Positions 1-9,344 of a stretch of DNA of 64,000 nt are shown one piece after another. Where the stretch lies: the NCBI RefSeq assembly GCF_946885955.1, contig NZ_CAMPHI010000011.1, positions 1 through 64,000 of the forward strand, in the 5' to 3' direction. Each line of letters opens with the position of its first letter. Position 1 is the first letter of the stretch. This DNA comes from an uncultured Pseudomonas sp. GTDB lineage: Bacteria; Pseudomonadota; Gammaproteobacteria; Pseudomonadales; Pseudomonadaceae. The notes below the pieces were generated by a model, which worked only from the letters and a program-made list of their open reading frames with translations, did no database searches and was not told the DNA's origin. The position numbers and the translations under genes are program-made.

Positions 1-321
1 ATCAACTTCATCGCCTGCCCGAGCTGCTCGCGGCAGAACTTCGATGTGGTCAAGACCATGAATGAGCTGGAAACCCGAGTCGAAGACTTGCTGGTGCCAC
101 TCGACGTCGCGGTGATCGGTTGCGTGGTCAACGGCCCCGGCGAAGCCAAGGAAGCCCATATCGGTTTGACCGGCGGCTCGCCGAACAACCTGATCTATAT
201 CGATGGCAAGCCTGCGCAGAAACTGAATAATGACAACCTGGTGGACCAGCTGGAGAAGCTGATCCGCGAGAAGGCGGCCGAGAAGGTCGCCGCTGACGCC
301 GCTCTGATCGTGCGCAGCTAA
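1..321 (+). CDS. ispG: 4-hydroxy-3-methylbut-2-enyl diphosphate synthase, C-terminal part
   Basis: This is the last 106 codons of IspG (GcpE), the iron-sulfur enzyme of the penultimate MEP step of isoprenoid synthesis; it turns MEcPP into HMBPP. The reading frame is open from base 1, so the gene starts outside the window. The cluster-binding CPSC motif is at fragment residues 6-9 and the third cluster cysteine lies in the [10 protein letters not shown] motif around residue 40. Both are hallmarks of the family. It ends 17 bp before hisS, as in other pseudomonads, and is probably cotranscribed with it. Confidence 0.95.
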   Translation: MNFIACPSCSRQNFDVVKTMNELETRVEDLLVPLDVAVIGCVVNGPGEAKEAHIGLTGGSPNNLIYIDGKPAQKLNNDNLVDQLEKLIREKAAEKVAADAALIVRS

Positions 322-338
322 CCCGTTAAGGAAATCAA

Positions 339-1628
339 TTGAGCAAGCCCCTGCAAGCCATCCGTGGCATGAACGACACCCTGCCCGAGCAAACCCCGCT
401 TTGGCGTTATTTCGAAGACAGCGTGGCGCGCCTGCTCGACGGCTATGGCTATCGGCAGATTCGCATGCCGATCGTTGAATTCACCGAGCTGTTCAAGCGC
501 TCGATCGGCGAAGTGACCGATATCGTCGAAAAAGAGATGTACACCTTCGAGGATCGCAACGGCGACTCCCTGACCCTGCGTCCGGAAGGCACCGCAGCCT
601 GCGTGCGGGCGGTGCTCGAACATGGACTGGCTGGTGGCGGGCAAAGCCAGAAACTTTGGTATATCGGGCCGATGTTCCGTCACGAACGCCCGCAGAAAGG
701 CCGTTATCGCCAGTTTCATCAGATTGGCGTGGAAGTGTTCAATATCGAGGGTCCGGACATCGACACCGAGTTGATCGTGCTGACCTGGCGCCTGTGGGGC
801 CTGCTCGGCATTCGCGACTCGGTCACCCTGGAGCTGAACAGCCTGGGGACCAGTGAATCCCGAGCGGTCTATCGTGAAGCGCTGGTGGCATATTTGACCG
901 CTCGCGCCGACCAGCTGGATGAGGACAGCCGCAGACGCATGACCAGCAATCCGCTGCGCGTACTCGACAGCAAGAACCCCGAAACCCAGGCGCTATTGGC
1001 CGATGCGCCGAAGATGGCGGATTACCTCGATGAGGAATCGCGGATCCACTTCGACGGGCTCAAGGCCCGGCTGGATGCCGCCGGTATCCCTTATGTAATC
1101 AATCCCAAGCTGGTGCGCGGCCTCGACTACTACAGCAAGACGGTATTCGAATGGGTCACCGATCAGCTCGGGGCGCAAGGCACCGTCTGTGCCGGTGGTC
1201 GCTACGACGGCCTGGTCGAGCAGATGGGCGGTAAGCCGACGCCTGGCGTGGGCTTCGCCATGGGTGTCGAGCGCCTGGTGCTGTTGCTGGAAACCCTGGA
1301 TAAGGTGCCGGCCGATATCGCCCGCCAAGTCGACGTCTACCTGTGCGCATTCGGCGAGGCTGCGGAGCTGGCCGCGCTGGTGCTGGCCGAGCGTTTGCGC
1401 GACGAAGTGCCCGGGTTGCGCCTGCAGGTCAACGCTGGCGCCGGCAGCTTCAAGAGCCAGCTGAAGAAGGCCGACAAGAGCGGTGCGCTCTTCGCATTGG
1501 TATTGGGTGAAGACGAACTGGCTCGGCAAGTGGTAGGTTGCAAGCCGCTGCGCGACCAGAGCGAACAACAAAGTATTGCCTGGTCGGCATTGGCCGGCCA
1601 TTTGGCGACCTGTACTGTGCAGGCTTGA
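339..1628 (+). CDS. hisS: histidyl-tRNA synthetase
   Basis: Class II aminoacyl-tRNA synthetase charging tRNA-His. The product is 429 residues, the usual bacterial length. The N-terminus [11 protein letters not shown], the motif 2 region with [16 protein letters not shown] and the histidine-binding stretch [15 protein letters not shown] are clear; the last ~100 residues form the anticodon-binding domain. The start is TTG at 339, preceded by AAGGA about 8 bases upstream; no ATG in this frame fits the family N-terminus. It lies between ispG and yfgM in the conserved operon order. Confidence 0.97.
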   Translation: MSKPLQAIRGMNDTLPEQTPLWRYFEDSVARLLDGYGYRQIRMPIVEFTELFKRSIGEVTDIVEKEMYTFEDRNGDSLTLRPEGTAACVRAVLEHGLAGGGQSQKLWYIGPMFRHERPQKGRYRQFHQIGVEVFNIEGPDIDTELIVLTWRLWGLLGIRDSVTLELNSLGTSESRAVYREALVAYLTARADQLDEDSRRRMTSNPLRVLDSKNPETQALLADAPKMADYLDEESRIHFDGLKARLDAAGIPYVINPKLVRGLDYYSKTVFEWVTDQLGAQGTVCAGGRYDGLVEQMGGKPTPGVGFAMGVERLVLLLETLDKVPADIARQVDVYLCAFGEAAELAALVLAERLRDEVPGLRLQVNAGAGSFKSQLKKADKSGALFALVLGEDELARQVVGCKPLRDQSEQQSIAWSALAGHLATCTVQA

Positions 1629-1662
1629 GTGAATTAGCGATTTAGCGAAAAGGAGTATTGGG

Positions 1663-2307
1663 GTGGTTTCGCGTACCGAAGATGAAGAGCTGGCGGTAAT
1701 CAAGGAGTGGTGGCTGCGTAGTGGTAAGCCGTTGCTCAGCGGTGTGGCGCTGGCCCTCGTGGTGGTTTTCAGCTGGCAGGGCTGGCAGAAATACCAGGCC
1801 AACAAGGCCGAAGGCGCCTCGATGATCTACCAGCAATTGCTGGAAGCGGCATTGGCCCCGAGCGGCAAAGCCGATATGGCCAAGGTGGTCGAGTTGTCGA
1901 GCAAGTTGAAGAACGACTATGCCGGTACTCACTATGCCCAGTACGGCAGGTTGTTCGTCGCCAAGGTCGCCGTCGAGGCGGGCAAGCTGGACGACGCCGT
2001 TGGCGAGCTGCAAGCGATTATCGACGAACCGGCGGACGAGACCCTTGGCGAGTTGGCGCGCCAGCGCCTGGCCCGGGTACTGGCCGCGCAGGACAAGGTG
2101 GCGGACGCCCTGCAGCTGCTCGACGGCGATGCCGTGCCGGCCTATCAGGCCAGCCGCGAAGAATTGAAGGGTGACCTGCTGGTTCAGCTCGGTCGTGCCG
2201 ATGATGCGCACGCTGCCTATCTCAAAGCTAAAGCCGCGCTGTCCGATGAGGCGGCGATTGGCGGTCTGCAAATGAAGCTCGACGATCTGGCGAAAGGGGA
2301 TGCGTGA
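1663..2307 (+). CDS. yfgM: YfgM-like ancillary SecYEG translocon subunit
   Basis: 214-residue protein of the YfgM family, a membrane-anchored TPR-like protein that works with PpiD at the SecYEG translocon. Residues ~1-22 are cytoplasmic and acidic (SRTEDEELAVIKEWW), followed by one transmembrane segment (~25-42) and a helical periplasmic domain with TPR-like repeats. The start is GTG 1663, seven bases after AGGAG. The stop lies just before bamB, so the two genes are coupled. The order hisS-yfgM-bamB-der matches E. coli and Pseudomonas. Confidence 0.9.
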   Translation: MVSRTEDEELAVIKEWWLRSGKPLLSGVALALVVVFSWQGWQKYQANKAEGASMIYQQLLEAALAPSGKADMAKVVELSSKLKNDYAGTHYAQYGRLFVAKVAVEAGKLDDAVGELQAIIDEPADETLGELARQRLARVLAAQDKVADALQLLDGDAVPAYQASREELKGDLLVQLGRADDAHAAYLKAKAALSDEAAIGGLQMKLDDLAKGDA

Positions 2308-2308
2308 C

Positions 2309-3451
2309 GTGATGCGTTGGAAAACTGCCGCACTGCTGGCCCTGGCCGTTTTGGCCGCGGGTTGCAGCAGCACTAGCAAGAAGGAACTTCCGCCGGCAGA
2401 GCTGCCGAAGTTCGAGAAAGAAGTGCAGCTGAAGAAGGAATGGAACCGTTCGATCGGTCAGGGCCAGGGCGAGAGCTTCAATATGCTGGTGCCCGCCGTC
2501 GATGGCGACAGCATTTTCGCCGCAGATGTCGAAGGCCTGGTCATGGCGCTCGATCGCATGACTGGCAAGGTGCTGTGGAAGCTTGACCTGGAATTGCCGG
2601 TTTCCGGCGCAGTCGGTGCCGGTTACGGTCTGGTTGTGGTTGGTACCCTGAAAGGCGAAATCATCGCTCTGGACTCGGCGACCGGTGAAGAAAAATGGCG
2701 CGCCCGGGTGCCCAGCGAAGTGCTCGCGGCGCCGGCGATCAACGGCGATATCGTGCTGGTGCAAACCCAGGATGACCGCCTGATCGCTCTGGACGCCAAT
2801 ACCGGCAGCCAACGCTGGTTGTTCGACAATACCCCGGCGGTGCTCACGTTGCGCGGTACCGGCAGCCCGGTGCTGACCAATCGTCTGGCCGTCGCCGGCC
2901 TGTCCAGCGGTAAGGTGATCGCCCTCGATGCGCAGCGCGGTATCCCGGTTTGGGAACAGCGCGTGGCAATTCCGCAAGGTCGCTCCGAGCTGGAGCGCGT
3001 GGTGGATATCGACGGCGGCTTGCTGCTGTCCGGCGGCACGCTCTACGCAGTCAGCTATCAGGGCCGCCTCGCGGCGCTGGATCTGGAAAGCGGGCGTATT
3101 CTCTGGCAACGCGAAGCCTCCAGTTCGGTCGGTCTGGCGCAGGGTTACGGTAGCGTTTATGTAAGCCTGGCCAACGGCAGCGTAGAAGGCATCGACGAGC
3201 GTTCCGCGTCGGCGCTGTGGAACAACGATGCCCTGGCGCGACGCGAACTGTCGGCGCCGGAGGTGTTTTCCAGCTATGTCGCGGTTGGCGATTTCGAGGG
3301 TTATCTGCACCTGATCAGTCAGGTAGATGGCCGCTTCGTCGGGCGTGAGCGTATCGACAGCGACGGCCTGCGCGCCCGTCCCTTGGTCGTGGGCGATTGG
3401 CTGTACGCTTTCGGCAACGGTGGCAACCTGGTGGCTCTGACCATCAAGTGA
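2309..3451 (+). CDS. bamB: outer membrane assembly lipoprotein BamB
   Basis: Beta-propeller lipoprotein of the BAM complex, which inserts outer-membrane proteins. A short hydrophobic signal ends in the lipobox LAAGC. The rest carries repeated PQQ-type blades, with motifs such as GKVLWKLDL, GEEKWRAR and GRILWQRE. Length (~380) is normal. ATG 2300 would sit directly against the Shine-Dalgarno sequence (AAAGGGG, ending 2299), so GTG 2309 or ATG 2312 is the more likely start. The gene abuts yfgM and is followed by a terminator hairpin. Confidence 0.93.
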   Translation: MMRWKTAALLALAVLAAGCSSTSKKELPPAELPKFEKEVQLKKEWNRSIGQGQGESFNMLVPAVDGDSIFAADVEGLVMALDRMTGKVLWKLDLELPVSGAVGAGYGLVVVGTLKGEIIALDSATGEEKWRARVPSEVLAAPAINGDIVLVQTQDDRLIALDANTGSQRWLFDNTPAVLTLRGTGSPVLTNRLAVAGLSSGKVIALDAQRGIPVWEQRVAIPQGRSELERVVDIDGGLLLSGGTLYAVSYQGRLAALDLESGRILWQREASSSVGLAQGYGSVYVSLANGSVEGIDERSASALWNNDALARRELSAPEVFSSYVAVGDFEGYLHLISQVDGRFVGRERIDSDGLRARPLVVGDWLYAFGNGGNLVALTIK

Positions 3452-3514
3452 TCCGCCTTGGCCAGGCTGCACAGCGCTGATGGCTGTGTAGCCTGGTCGA
3501 AGTTGTGATTTCCG

Positions 3515-3540
3515 GCCGCTGCCCATGCAGCGGCTTTTGT
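3515..3540 (+). terminator. intrinsic terminator after bamB
   Basis: An 8-bp perfect stem (GCCGCTGC / GCAGCGGC, 3515-3522 and 3527-3534) with a CCAT loop is followed by TTTT. It closes the ispG-bamB unit 31 bp before der. Confidence 0.75.
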
Positions 3541-3570
3541 ATTTTCTGAAATAACGAAGTGGAGAGCCTA

Positions 3571-5043
3571 ATGGTTCCCGTAATTGCCCTGGTGGGCCGC
3601 CCGAATGTGGGCAAGTCCACACTGTTCAACCGCTTGACCAAAAGCCGCGACGCGATTGTCGGCGACCTGTCCGGTCTGACCCGAGATCGCCAATACGGTG
3701 AGGCCAAGTGGCAGGGCCGTACCTATATCGTCATCGACACCGGCGGTATTTCCGGCGACGAGGAGGGCATCGACGCGAAGATGGCCGAGCAGTCGCTGCA
3801 GGCTATCGAAGAAGCCGATGCCGTGCTGTTTCTGGTGGATGCTCGCGCCGGTCTGTCCGCCTCCGATCAAATGATTGGCGAGCACCTGCGCCGGCGCAAC
3901 AAGCGCAGCTTCCTGGTGATCAACAAGGTCGACAACCTCGACCCAGACCTGGCCCGCGCCGAGTTCGCCTCGATGGGTATGGGCGAATCCCTGGCGATCG
4001 CCGGCGCCCACGGTCGCGGCATCACGCAGATGCTCGAAGCGGTGCTGGGCTCCTTCCCCAAGGATGAAGCCGAACTGCCGGAAGGTGAGGAAGAGGAGGA
4101 GGTGCTCGAAGGTCAGGAAGCCAAGCGTATTCCTGGTCCGAGCGAGAAGGACGGTATCAAGCTGGCGATCATCGGCCGGCCCAACGTCGGTAAATCGACC
4201 CTGGTCAATCGCATGCTCGGCGAAGACCGGGTGATCGTCTATGACCAGGCTGGTACCACCCGTGACAGCATCTATATCCCATTCGAGCGCGACGACGAGA
4301 AATACACCCTGATCGACACAGCTGGCGTACGTCGGCGTGGCAAGATCTTCGAGGCGGTGGAAAAGTTCTCGGTGGTGAAAACCCTGCAGGCGATCCAGGA
4401 CTCCAACGTCGTGGTGTTCGTCATGGATGCCCGCGAAGGCGTGGTCGACCATGACCTCAACCTGCTCGGCTTTGTCCTGGAAAGTGGCCGTGCTCTGGTC
4501 ATCGCCCTGAACAAGTGGGACGGCATGGAGCCCAGCGAGCGCGACTACGTGAAGACCGAGTTGCAGCGCCGGCTGTTCTTCGTCGACTTCGCCGATATCC
4601 ACTTCATCTCCGCCTTGCACGGCACCGGTGTCGGTAACCTGTACAAGTCGGTGCAGGCCTCGTTCAAGTCGGCGATCACCCGCTGGCCGACCAACCGCCT
4701 GACCCAGATTCTCGAAGATGCGGTCGGCGATCATGCGCCGCCAATGGTCAACAACCGCCGGATCAAGCTGCGTTACGCCCACCTGGGCGGCGCCAACCCG
4801 CCATTGATCGTGATCCACGGTAACCAAGTCGAGGCGGTGCCCAAGTCCTATGTGCGCTACCTGGAAAACACTTACAGGCGAGTGCTCAAGCTGGTCGGTA
4901 CGCCGATCCGTATCGAGTTCAAAGGCGGCGAAAACCCCTACGAGGGCAACAAGAACACCCTCACCGACCGCCAGGTGAACAAGAAGCGGCGGTTGATGAG
5001 CCACCACAAAAAGGCCGAGAAGAAGCGCAAAGACAAGCGTTGA
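3571..5043 (+). CDS. der: ribosome biogenesis GTPase Der (EngA)
   Basis: Essential GTPase for maturation of the 50S subunit. It has two tandem G domains, each with [10 protein letters not shown] (near residues 8 and 205), G3 motifs DTGG and DTAG, and NKVD / NKWD G4 motifs, plus a C-terminal KH-like domain and a very basic tail. The linker between the G domains is strongly acidic ([11 protein letters not shown]). Length 490. ATG 3571 is preferred over an in-frame ATG at 3559 because it gives the family N-terminus [10 protein letters not shown] and has GGAGA upstream. In P. aeruginosa, as I recall, der is followed directly by the aminotransferase gene found here at 7293. Confidence 0.97.
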   Translation: MVPVIALVGRPNVGKSTLFNRLTKSRDAIVGDLSGLTRDRQYGEAKWQGRTYIVIDTGGISGDEEGIDAKMAEQSLQAIEEADAVLFLVDARAGLSASDQMIGEHLRRRNKRSFLVINKVDNLDPDLARAEFASMGMGESLAIAGAHGRGITQMLEAVLGSFPKDEAELPEGEEEEEVLEGQEAKRIPGPSEKDGIKLAIIGRPNVGKSTLVNRMLGEDRVIVYDQAGTTRDSIYIPFERDDEKYTLIDTAGVRRRGKIFEAVEKFSVVKTLQAIQDSNVVVFVMDAREGVVDHDLNLLGFVLESGRALVIALNKWDGMEPSERDYVKTELQRRLFFVDFADIHFISALHGTGVGNLYKSVQASFKSAITRWPTNRLTQILEDAVGDHAPPMVNNRRIKLRYAHLGGANPPLIVIHGNQVEAVPKSYVRYLENTYRRVLKLVGTPIRIEFKGGENPYEGNKNTLTDRQVNKKRRLMSHHKKAEKKRKDKR

Positions 5044-5222
5044 TTCACCCGGAGGTGTGGCCGTAAGGCAGCGAAGTTGGGATACGGTCACTGCCACCTC
5101 TGGGCTCTCTGGTGAGGCAGGGATGAATCGACTATCGATTGCCGGATTGTGCGGTGGCGTCTAAGGAAGGTGAGCGATTGGAAGAAAAAACTGATGGCAC
5201 CCCAATAGGGAGTGGAGGCCCC

Positions 5223-6638
5223 ATGCCAAGCTTGAACATCCAGAAGCTGCGTCTGCGGGACTATCGCTGTTTTGAGTCGATCGACATCGATTTTCACCCG
5301 CAGCTGACTGTGTTGGTTGCGTCGAATGGTGCGGGAAAGACGTCAATTCTCGATGCTGTCGCTGTGGCCTTTGGCCCTTACGTGGGGGCCTTCGATGAAG
5401 GCGTGGGCAAGCATTTCCTCCCTAGCGACATTCGGCTTGTGCGTGTCCGGGACACCGCTAGCAGTGAAATGGAATACGCGCCCAAGGGGGCACGCCTAGA
5501 AGCAATCGGATTTATTCCCGGCAATATGCTTGCTGAGCTAGTAGGTGAAGACTCTCCCTGTGCATGGAGGCGACACCTTGCCGGCCCAGTCAAGGCCAAG
5601 ACCACCATCAGGGATGCCAAGGAACTGATTGCCTACGGCAAGCGCCAGCAAGAAGCCGTGCGCACTCCGGGCGCAAACGTTACGTTGCCCCTGCTCGCCT
5701 ACTACGGTACGGGCCGCCTCTGGCAACAGAAGAAGCTAACCGATGCAAAATTGCCGCGTACCTCGCGCACCATAGGTTATTCCGATTGCCTTGATCCTGC
5801 CTCTAGCTACAAGTCCTTAGTGGCGTGGTTTCGCTACTGGAGTACCAATGCACTCAAGGATCAGTTAGATGCTAGTAAGGCGGGCCGGGAATACGTACCC
5901 ACTGAATTTGATCATTACATTCAGTCTGTGAGCGGTGCCGTTAATACCTGTTTGGTACCAGCCGGCTGGAAAAACATTGCTTATTCGCTCGCTCGCGAAG
6001 AACTCGTTGCCCACCACGACGAACATGGTGAATTGCCCGTCGAACTGCTTAGCGATGGCATTCGCAATATGATCGGTATGGTGGCCGACATAGCTTTTCG
6101 TGCTACCAAGCTCAATCCGCAGCTTGCCAACGATGCCGCCAAAGAAACCCCTGGTGTTGTGCTGATCGACGAAGTCGACATGCACTTGCATCCCGAATGG
6201 CAACAAGTGGTATTACGAAGCCTGACTAGCGCATTTCCCCGCCTGCAATTCATCGTCACCACTCATAGCCCGCAGGTGTTGAGTACCGTGCCCGCAGCAT
6301 CCATCCGGATACTTGGGCAGCGCTGGAACAGCGAAGCGGAAAAATATGAAGCGGTCGTTGCGGTACCAGAGCAGCAGACGCAAGGAACGGCCAGTGCCGA
6401 CATTCTTGCTACCGTCATGGGGACCGACCCTACACCCGACGTCAAGCCAGCTCGTCAGCTCAGTCAGTACAAAGCGCTCATCCAGCAAGACATGGGAAGT
6501 GGCGATATCGCACAGGGTTTGCGCGCGACACTGGAGCGACACTTCGGTGCGCACCACCCAGCTTTGCTCGAGTGTGATCGGCTGATCCGCTTGCAGGGCT
6601 TCAGGCGACAGTTGCCGCCCAAGGTGCCCAAGGAGTAG
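5223..6638 (+). CDS. ptuA: PtuA-like ATPase of a Septu-type anti-phage system
   Basis: SMC/ABC-like AAA ATPase of about 471 residues. The N-terminus (LRDYRCFESIDI) is followed by Walker A ASNGAGKTS with Lys ~39. Walker B VVLIDEVDMHLHPEW (Asp ~316, Glu ~317) and the switch histidine in VTTHSPQVLS (~348) lie in the C-terminal half. This layout and the HNH partner immediately downstream match PtuA of Septu systems and of the retron Ec78 effector. ATG 5223 follows GGAGG by four bases; upstream in-frame starts would add a non-conserved leader. It appears less GC-rich than its neighbours and sits between der and an aminotransferase gene, which suggests insertion. The biochemical role, nucleotide-dependent control of the nuclease, is inferred from the family. 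Confidence 0.85.
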   Translation: MPSLNIQKLRLRDYRCFESIDIDFHPQLTVLVASNGAGKTSILDAVAVAFGPYVGAFDEGVGKHFLPSDIRLVRVRDTASSEMEYAPKGARLEAIGFIPGNMLAELVGEDSPCAWRRHLAGPVKAKTTIRDAKELIAYGKRQQEAVRTPGANVTLPLLAYYGTGRLWQQKKLTDAKLPRTSRTIGYSDCLDPASSYKSLVAWFRYWSTNALKDQLDASKAGREYVPTEFDHYIQSVSGAVNTCLVPAGWKNIAYSLAREELVAHHDEHGELPVELLSDGIRNMIGMVADIAFRATKLNPQLANDAAKETPGVVLIDEVDMHLHPEWQQVVLRSLTSAFPRLQFIVTTHSPQVLSTVPAASIRILGQRWNSEAEKYEAVVAVPEQQTQGTASADILATVMGTDPTPDVKPARQLSQYKALIQQDMGSGDIAQGLRATLERHFGAHHPALLECDRLIRLQGFRRQLPPKVPKE

Positions 6639-6643
6639 AAGGG

Positions 6644-7279
6644 ATGCACCAGCTTCAACGCGGCGCGGCTCCCGGCTGTCTGACGAATTATAGGCATGGG
6701 GTGAATAGGTGGGGTGAAGTCACTTCTGCCGACAAAGCAGCTATCTGGCTGGAATTGCAGACCATGCAAGAACAGCGCTGCGCATACTGCGAAGCGGATA
6801 TCGGTCATGCGGCAAGGCATATCGAACATTTCCGCCAGCGTGACCGTTACCCGCAGGGGACTTTCGTCTGGGACAACCTTTTTGGCTCCTGCAATCGCGA
6901 GGATAGTTGCGGTAAACACAAGGATCGTTGCGGCGGGTACGTGCCTGGCGACCTGATCAAGCCTGATGTGGAAAACCCGGAGCAATTCTTCCTGTTCGTC
7001 AGCGATGGCACTATCGCTGTGCGCGAGGGGCTGAATGCTCGGGATAAACACCGTGCCGAAGAAACCTTGCGCATTCTCAATCTGAATCCCCGGAGCGGAT
7101 TACGCTGGGAGAGGAAACGCGCCATAGAAGGACATTTCCAGACCAAGGCTGCACTGTTTGAAATAGCGGCCGAGCACGGAGAGGATGTCGCATGGGTTTT
7201 CATTCAGGAGGAGTTGCTAGCTACCGCTCAACTACCTTTTGCCACCGCTATCAAACACCTCTTGTCGCCTTCTCCCTGA
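6644..7279 (+). CDS. ptuB: PtuB-like HNH endonuclease of a Septu-type anti-phage system
   Basis: 211-residue HNH-family nuclease of the TIGR02646 / PtuB type. Visible signatures are RCAYCE (Cys 46, Cys 49), HIEHFRQR (His 59 and 62), WDNLFGSCN and CGKHKDRCG, then DLIKPDVENPEQFFLF, all typical of this family and close to the Ec78 PtuB as I remember it. Start ATG 6644 follows the ptuA stop by 5 bp, with AGGAG and GAAGGG just upstream, so the pair is one transcriptional unit. Its likely job is to cut nucleic acid after phage sensing by PtuA. All metal and catalytic motifs look intact. Confidence 0.87.
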   Translation: MHQLQRGAAPGCLTNYRHGVNRWGEVTSADKAAIWLELQTMQEQRCAYCEADIGHAARHIEHFRQRDRYPQGTFVWDNLFGSCNREDSCGKHKDRCGGYVPGDLIKPDVENPEQFFLFVSDGTIAVREGLNARDKHRAEETLRILNLNPRSGLRWERKRAIEGHFQTKAALFEIAAEHGEDVAWVFIQEELLATAQLPFATAIKHLLSPSP

Positions 7280-7292
7280 GGCTGTGCAGCTT

Positions 7293-8441
7293 ATGATTAT
7301 CAGCAAACTGCCCAACGTCGGCACCACCATCTTCACCCGCATGTCGCAGCTCGCCATGGAAACCGGGGCGCTGAACCTGTCCCAGGGCTTTCCCGATTTC
7401 GACGGCCCGCAGGCGTTGCGCGAAGCGGTCGGTCGGCATGTGCTGGCCGGGCATAACCAATACGCGCCCATGACCGGGCTGCCGGCTTTGCGCGAGCAGG
7501 TCGCGGCGAAGATCGCTCGTTGTTATGGGCGTTCGGTGAGTGCCGACAGTGAAGTCACCATCACCCCTGGCGCTACCCAGGCGATCTTCTGTGCGATCCA
7601 GGCGCTGATCCAGCCGGGCGATGAGGTCATCGTTTTCGATCCGAGTTACGACAGCTACGAACCCTCGGTGACGCTGGCCGGCGGGCGCTGCGTGCATGTA
7701 CCGCTGGCGTTGCCGGGTTTTGCCATCGACTGGCAGCGCCTGGGCGATGCGTTGAGCGACAGAACCCGGCTGATCATCATCAATAGTCCGCACAACCCCA
7801 GTGGCGCTTTGATCACTCGGGAGGAGCTGGATCAACTGGCGACCTTGATCCGTGGTCGCGATATCTACCTGATCAGCGACGAGGTCTACGAGCACCTGGT
7901 ATTCGACGGCGGCAAGCATGCCAGCGTGCTTGCCCATGACGAGCTGTATGCGCGCGCCTTCGTGGTCAGCTCGTTCGGCAAGACCTATCACGTCACCGGC
8001 TGGAAGACCGGCTATGTGGTGGCGCCGCCGGCCTTGAGCGCCGAGCTGCGCAAGGTGCACCAGTACGTCAGCTTCTGCGGCGTCACCCCGTTGCAGTGGG
8101 CCCTGGCCGATTTCATGGCCGCGCATCCCGAGCATGTCTATGAGTTGCCAGCCTTCTACCAGGCCAAACGCGACCTGTTCTGCGACCTGCTGATCGACTC
8201 GCGCTTCGAGTTCGTCCGCGCGGCCGGTACTTACTTCCAGTTGGTCGACTATGCGGCGATCCGCGACGATCTGGATGACGTGGCCATGGCCGAATGGCTG
8301 ACCCGCAAACACGGCGTGGCGGCTATCCCGGTGTCGGTGTTCTATGAGCAGGCGCCGAAGGACCTGCGCCTGGTGCGCTTCTGTTTCGCCAAACGCGAGG
8401 AGACGCTGCGCCAGGCGGCGGAAAAACTATGCGCGATTTGA
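7293..8441 (+). CDS. ybdL: methionine-type PLP aminotransferase (YbdL family)
   Basis: Fold-type I PLP aminotransferase, about 382 residues. Motifs include NLSQGFPDFDGP near the N-terminus, the INSPHNPSGA substrate/PLP loop, ISDEVYEHLVFDG, and the PLP lysine in SSFGKTYHVTGWKTGY. This family uses methionine and aromatic amino acids with keto acids. The start ATG 7293 gives MIISKLPNVGTTIF; longer in-frame starts run back into ptuB. The gene overlaps the next one by 13 bp. The pairing with an omega-amidase gene is a known salvage arrangement: transaminase produces 2-oxoglutaramate or a similar keto-amide, and the amidase clears it. Confidence 0.9.
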   Translation: MIISKLPNVGTTIFTRMSQLAMETGALNLSQGFPDFDGPQALREAVGRHVLAGHNQYAPMTGLPALREQVAAKIARCYGRSVSADSEVTITPGATQAIFCAIQALIQPGDEVIVFDPSYDSYEPSVTLAGGRCVHVPLALPGFAIDWQRLGDALSDRTRLIIINSPHNPSGALITREELDQLATLIRGRDIYLISDEVYEHLVFDGGKHASVLAHDELYARAFVVSSFGKTYHVTGWKTGYVVAPPALSAELRKVHQYVSFCGVTPLQWALADFMAAHPEHVYELPAFYQAKRDLFCDLLIDSRFEFVRAAGTYFQLVDYAAIRDDLDDVAMAEWLTRKHGVAAIPVSVFYEQAPKDLRLVRFCFAKREETLRQAAEKLCAI

Positions 8442-9223
8442 CCAATTTGCCGGATCTCGAACTGGCGCTGATCCAGACCGAACTGGCCTGGCAGGACCCC
8501 GCCGCCAACCGTGAGCATTTTGAAACGCTATTGGAGCAGGCCCATGGTGCCGACCTGGTCGTGCTGCCGGAGATGTTCAGTACCGGCTTTTCCATGGATT
8601 CGGCCGCTCTGGCCGAGCCGGAAGGCGGCCCGACTAGCGTGTGGATGCTCGATCAGGCCAGGCGCATCGATGCCGTGGTTGCCGGCAGCCTGATCATCCA
8701 GGCGGCCGATGGCAGCTACCGCAACCGCCTGCTGTGGGCCCGGCCGGACGGCACCATGGCGCATTACGACAAACGCCATCTGTTCCGGATGGCCGGCGAG
8801 CACAAGCACTATGCGGCGGGTGCGGAGCAGGTGCTGCTGGAACTCAACCGCTGGCGAGTCCGCCCACTGATTTGCTACGACCTGCGCTTTCCGGTCTGGA
8901 GCCGCGACCCGCACACCACCGATCTGCTGCTGTATACCGCCAACTGGCCGGCGGCGCGACGCCAGCACTGGAACCGCTTGCTGCCAGCGCGGGCGATTGA
9001 GAACCTCTGCTATGTTGTGGCTGTGAACCGTGTCGGCGAGGACGGCAAGGGCCACGGCTATACTGGCGACTCTCAGGTGCTGGATTTCCAGGGCGAGCCA
9101 CTACTTGATGCCGGTGAGACCGATGGGGTGTTTCGCGTCAGGCTCAGTGCCGCTGAACTGGCCGCTTATCGCGAGCGTTTCCCGGCGCATCTGGATGCCG
9201 ATGACTTCGACCTGAAGCCGTAG
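8429..9223 (+). CDS. omega-amidase, nitrilase superfamily (YafV/Nit2 type)
   Basis: 264-residue carbon-nitrogen hydrolase. The Glu-Lys-Cys triad is visible in LPEMFSTGFSM, YDKRHLFRM and LICYDLRFPVWSR. YafV/Nit2 enzymes hydrolyse 2-oxoglutaramate and related omega-amides formed by glutamine or methionine transaminases, which fits the overlapping ybdL-like gene upstream. ATG 8429 lies inside the end of ybdL. The gene faces leuA across a shared hairpin. Confidence 0.88.
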   Translation: MRDLTNLPDLELALIQTELAWQDPAANREHFETLLEQAHGADLVVLPEMFSTGFSMDSAALAEPEGGPTSVWMLDQARRIDAVVAGSLIIQAADGSYRNRLLWARPDGTMAHYDKRHLFRMAGEHKHYAAGAEQVLLELNRWRVRPLICYDLRFPVWSRDPHTTDLLLYTANWPAARRQHWNRLLPARAIENLCYVVAVNRVGEDGKGHGYTGDSQVLDFQGEPLLDAGETDGVFRVRLSAAELAAYRERFPAHLDADDFDLKP

Positions 9224-9300
9224 CCTGGGTTGAGCGCAGCGATACCCAGGGATGAATTTCGCGGCGCTCAACCTGGGCGGTGCTCCCCCTGCAAAAACGA

Positions 9301-9330
9301 CAACGCCGGGCAATGCCCGGCGTTGTCATT
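9301..9330. terminator. bidirectional terminator hairpin between the amidase gene and leuA
   Basis: An 11-bp perfect stem (9301-9311 with 9315-9325, loop AAT) is flanked by AAAA upstream on the plus side and by T-rich sequence after it. It lies between two convergent genes and can serve both. Confidence 0.7.
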
Positions 9331-9344
9331 TGTGGCGTACGGCT

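Noticed and set aside
3568..5097. 509-codon reverse open frame opposite der
   Set aside because: Same cause: mirror frame of a strongly coding gene; composition is His/Asp/Val-rich without motifs.
5044..5222. Retron msr/msd or reverse transcriptase remnant before ptuA
   Set aside because: The gap is too short for an RT gene and I could not recognise an msr/msd fold by eye; kept only as a test under the PtuAB finding.
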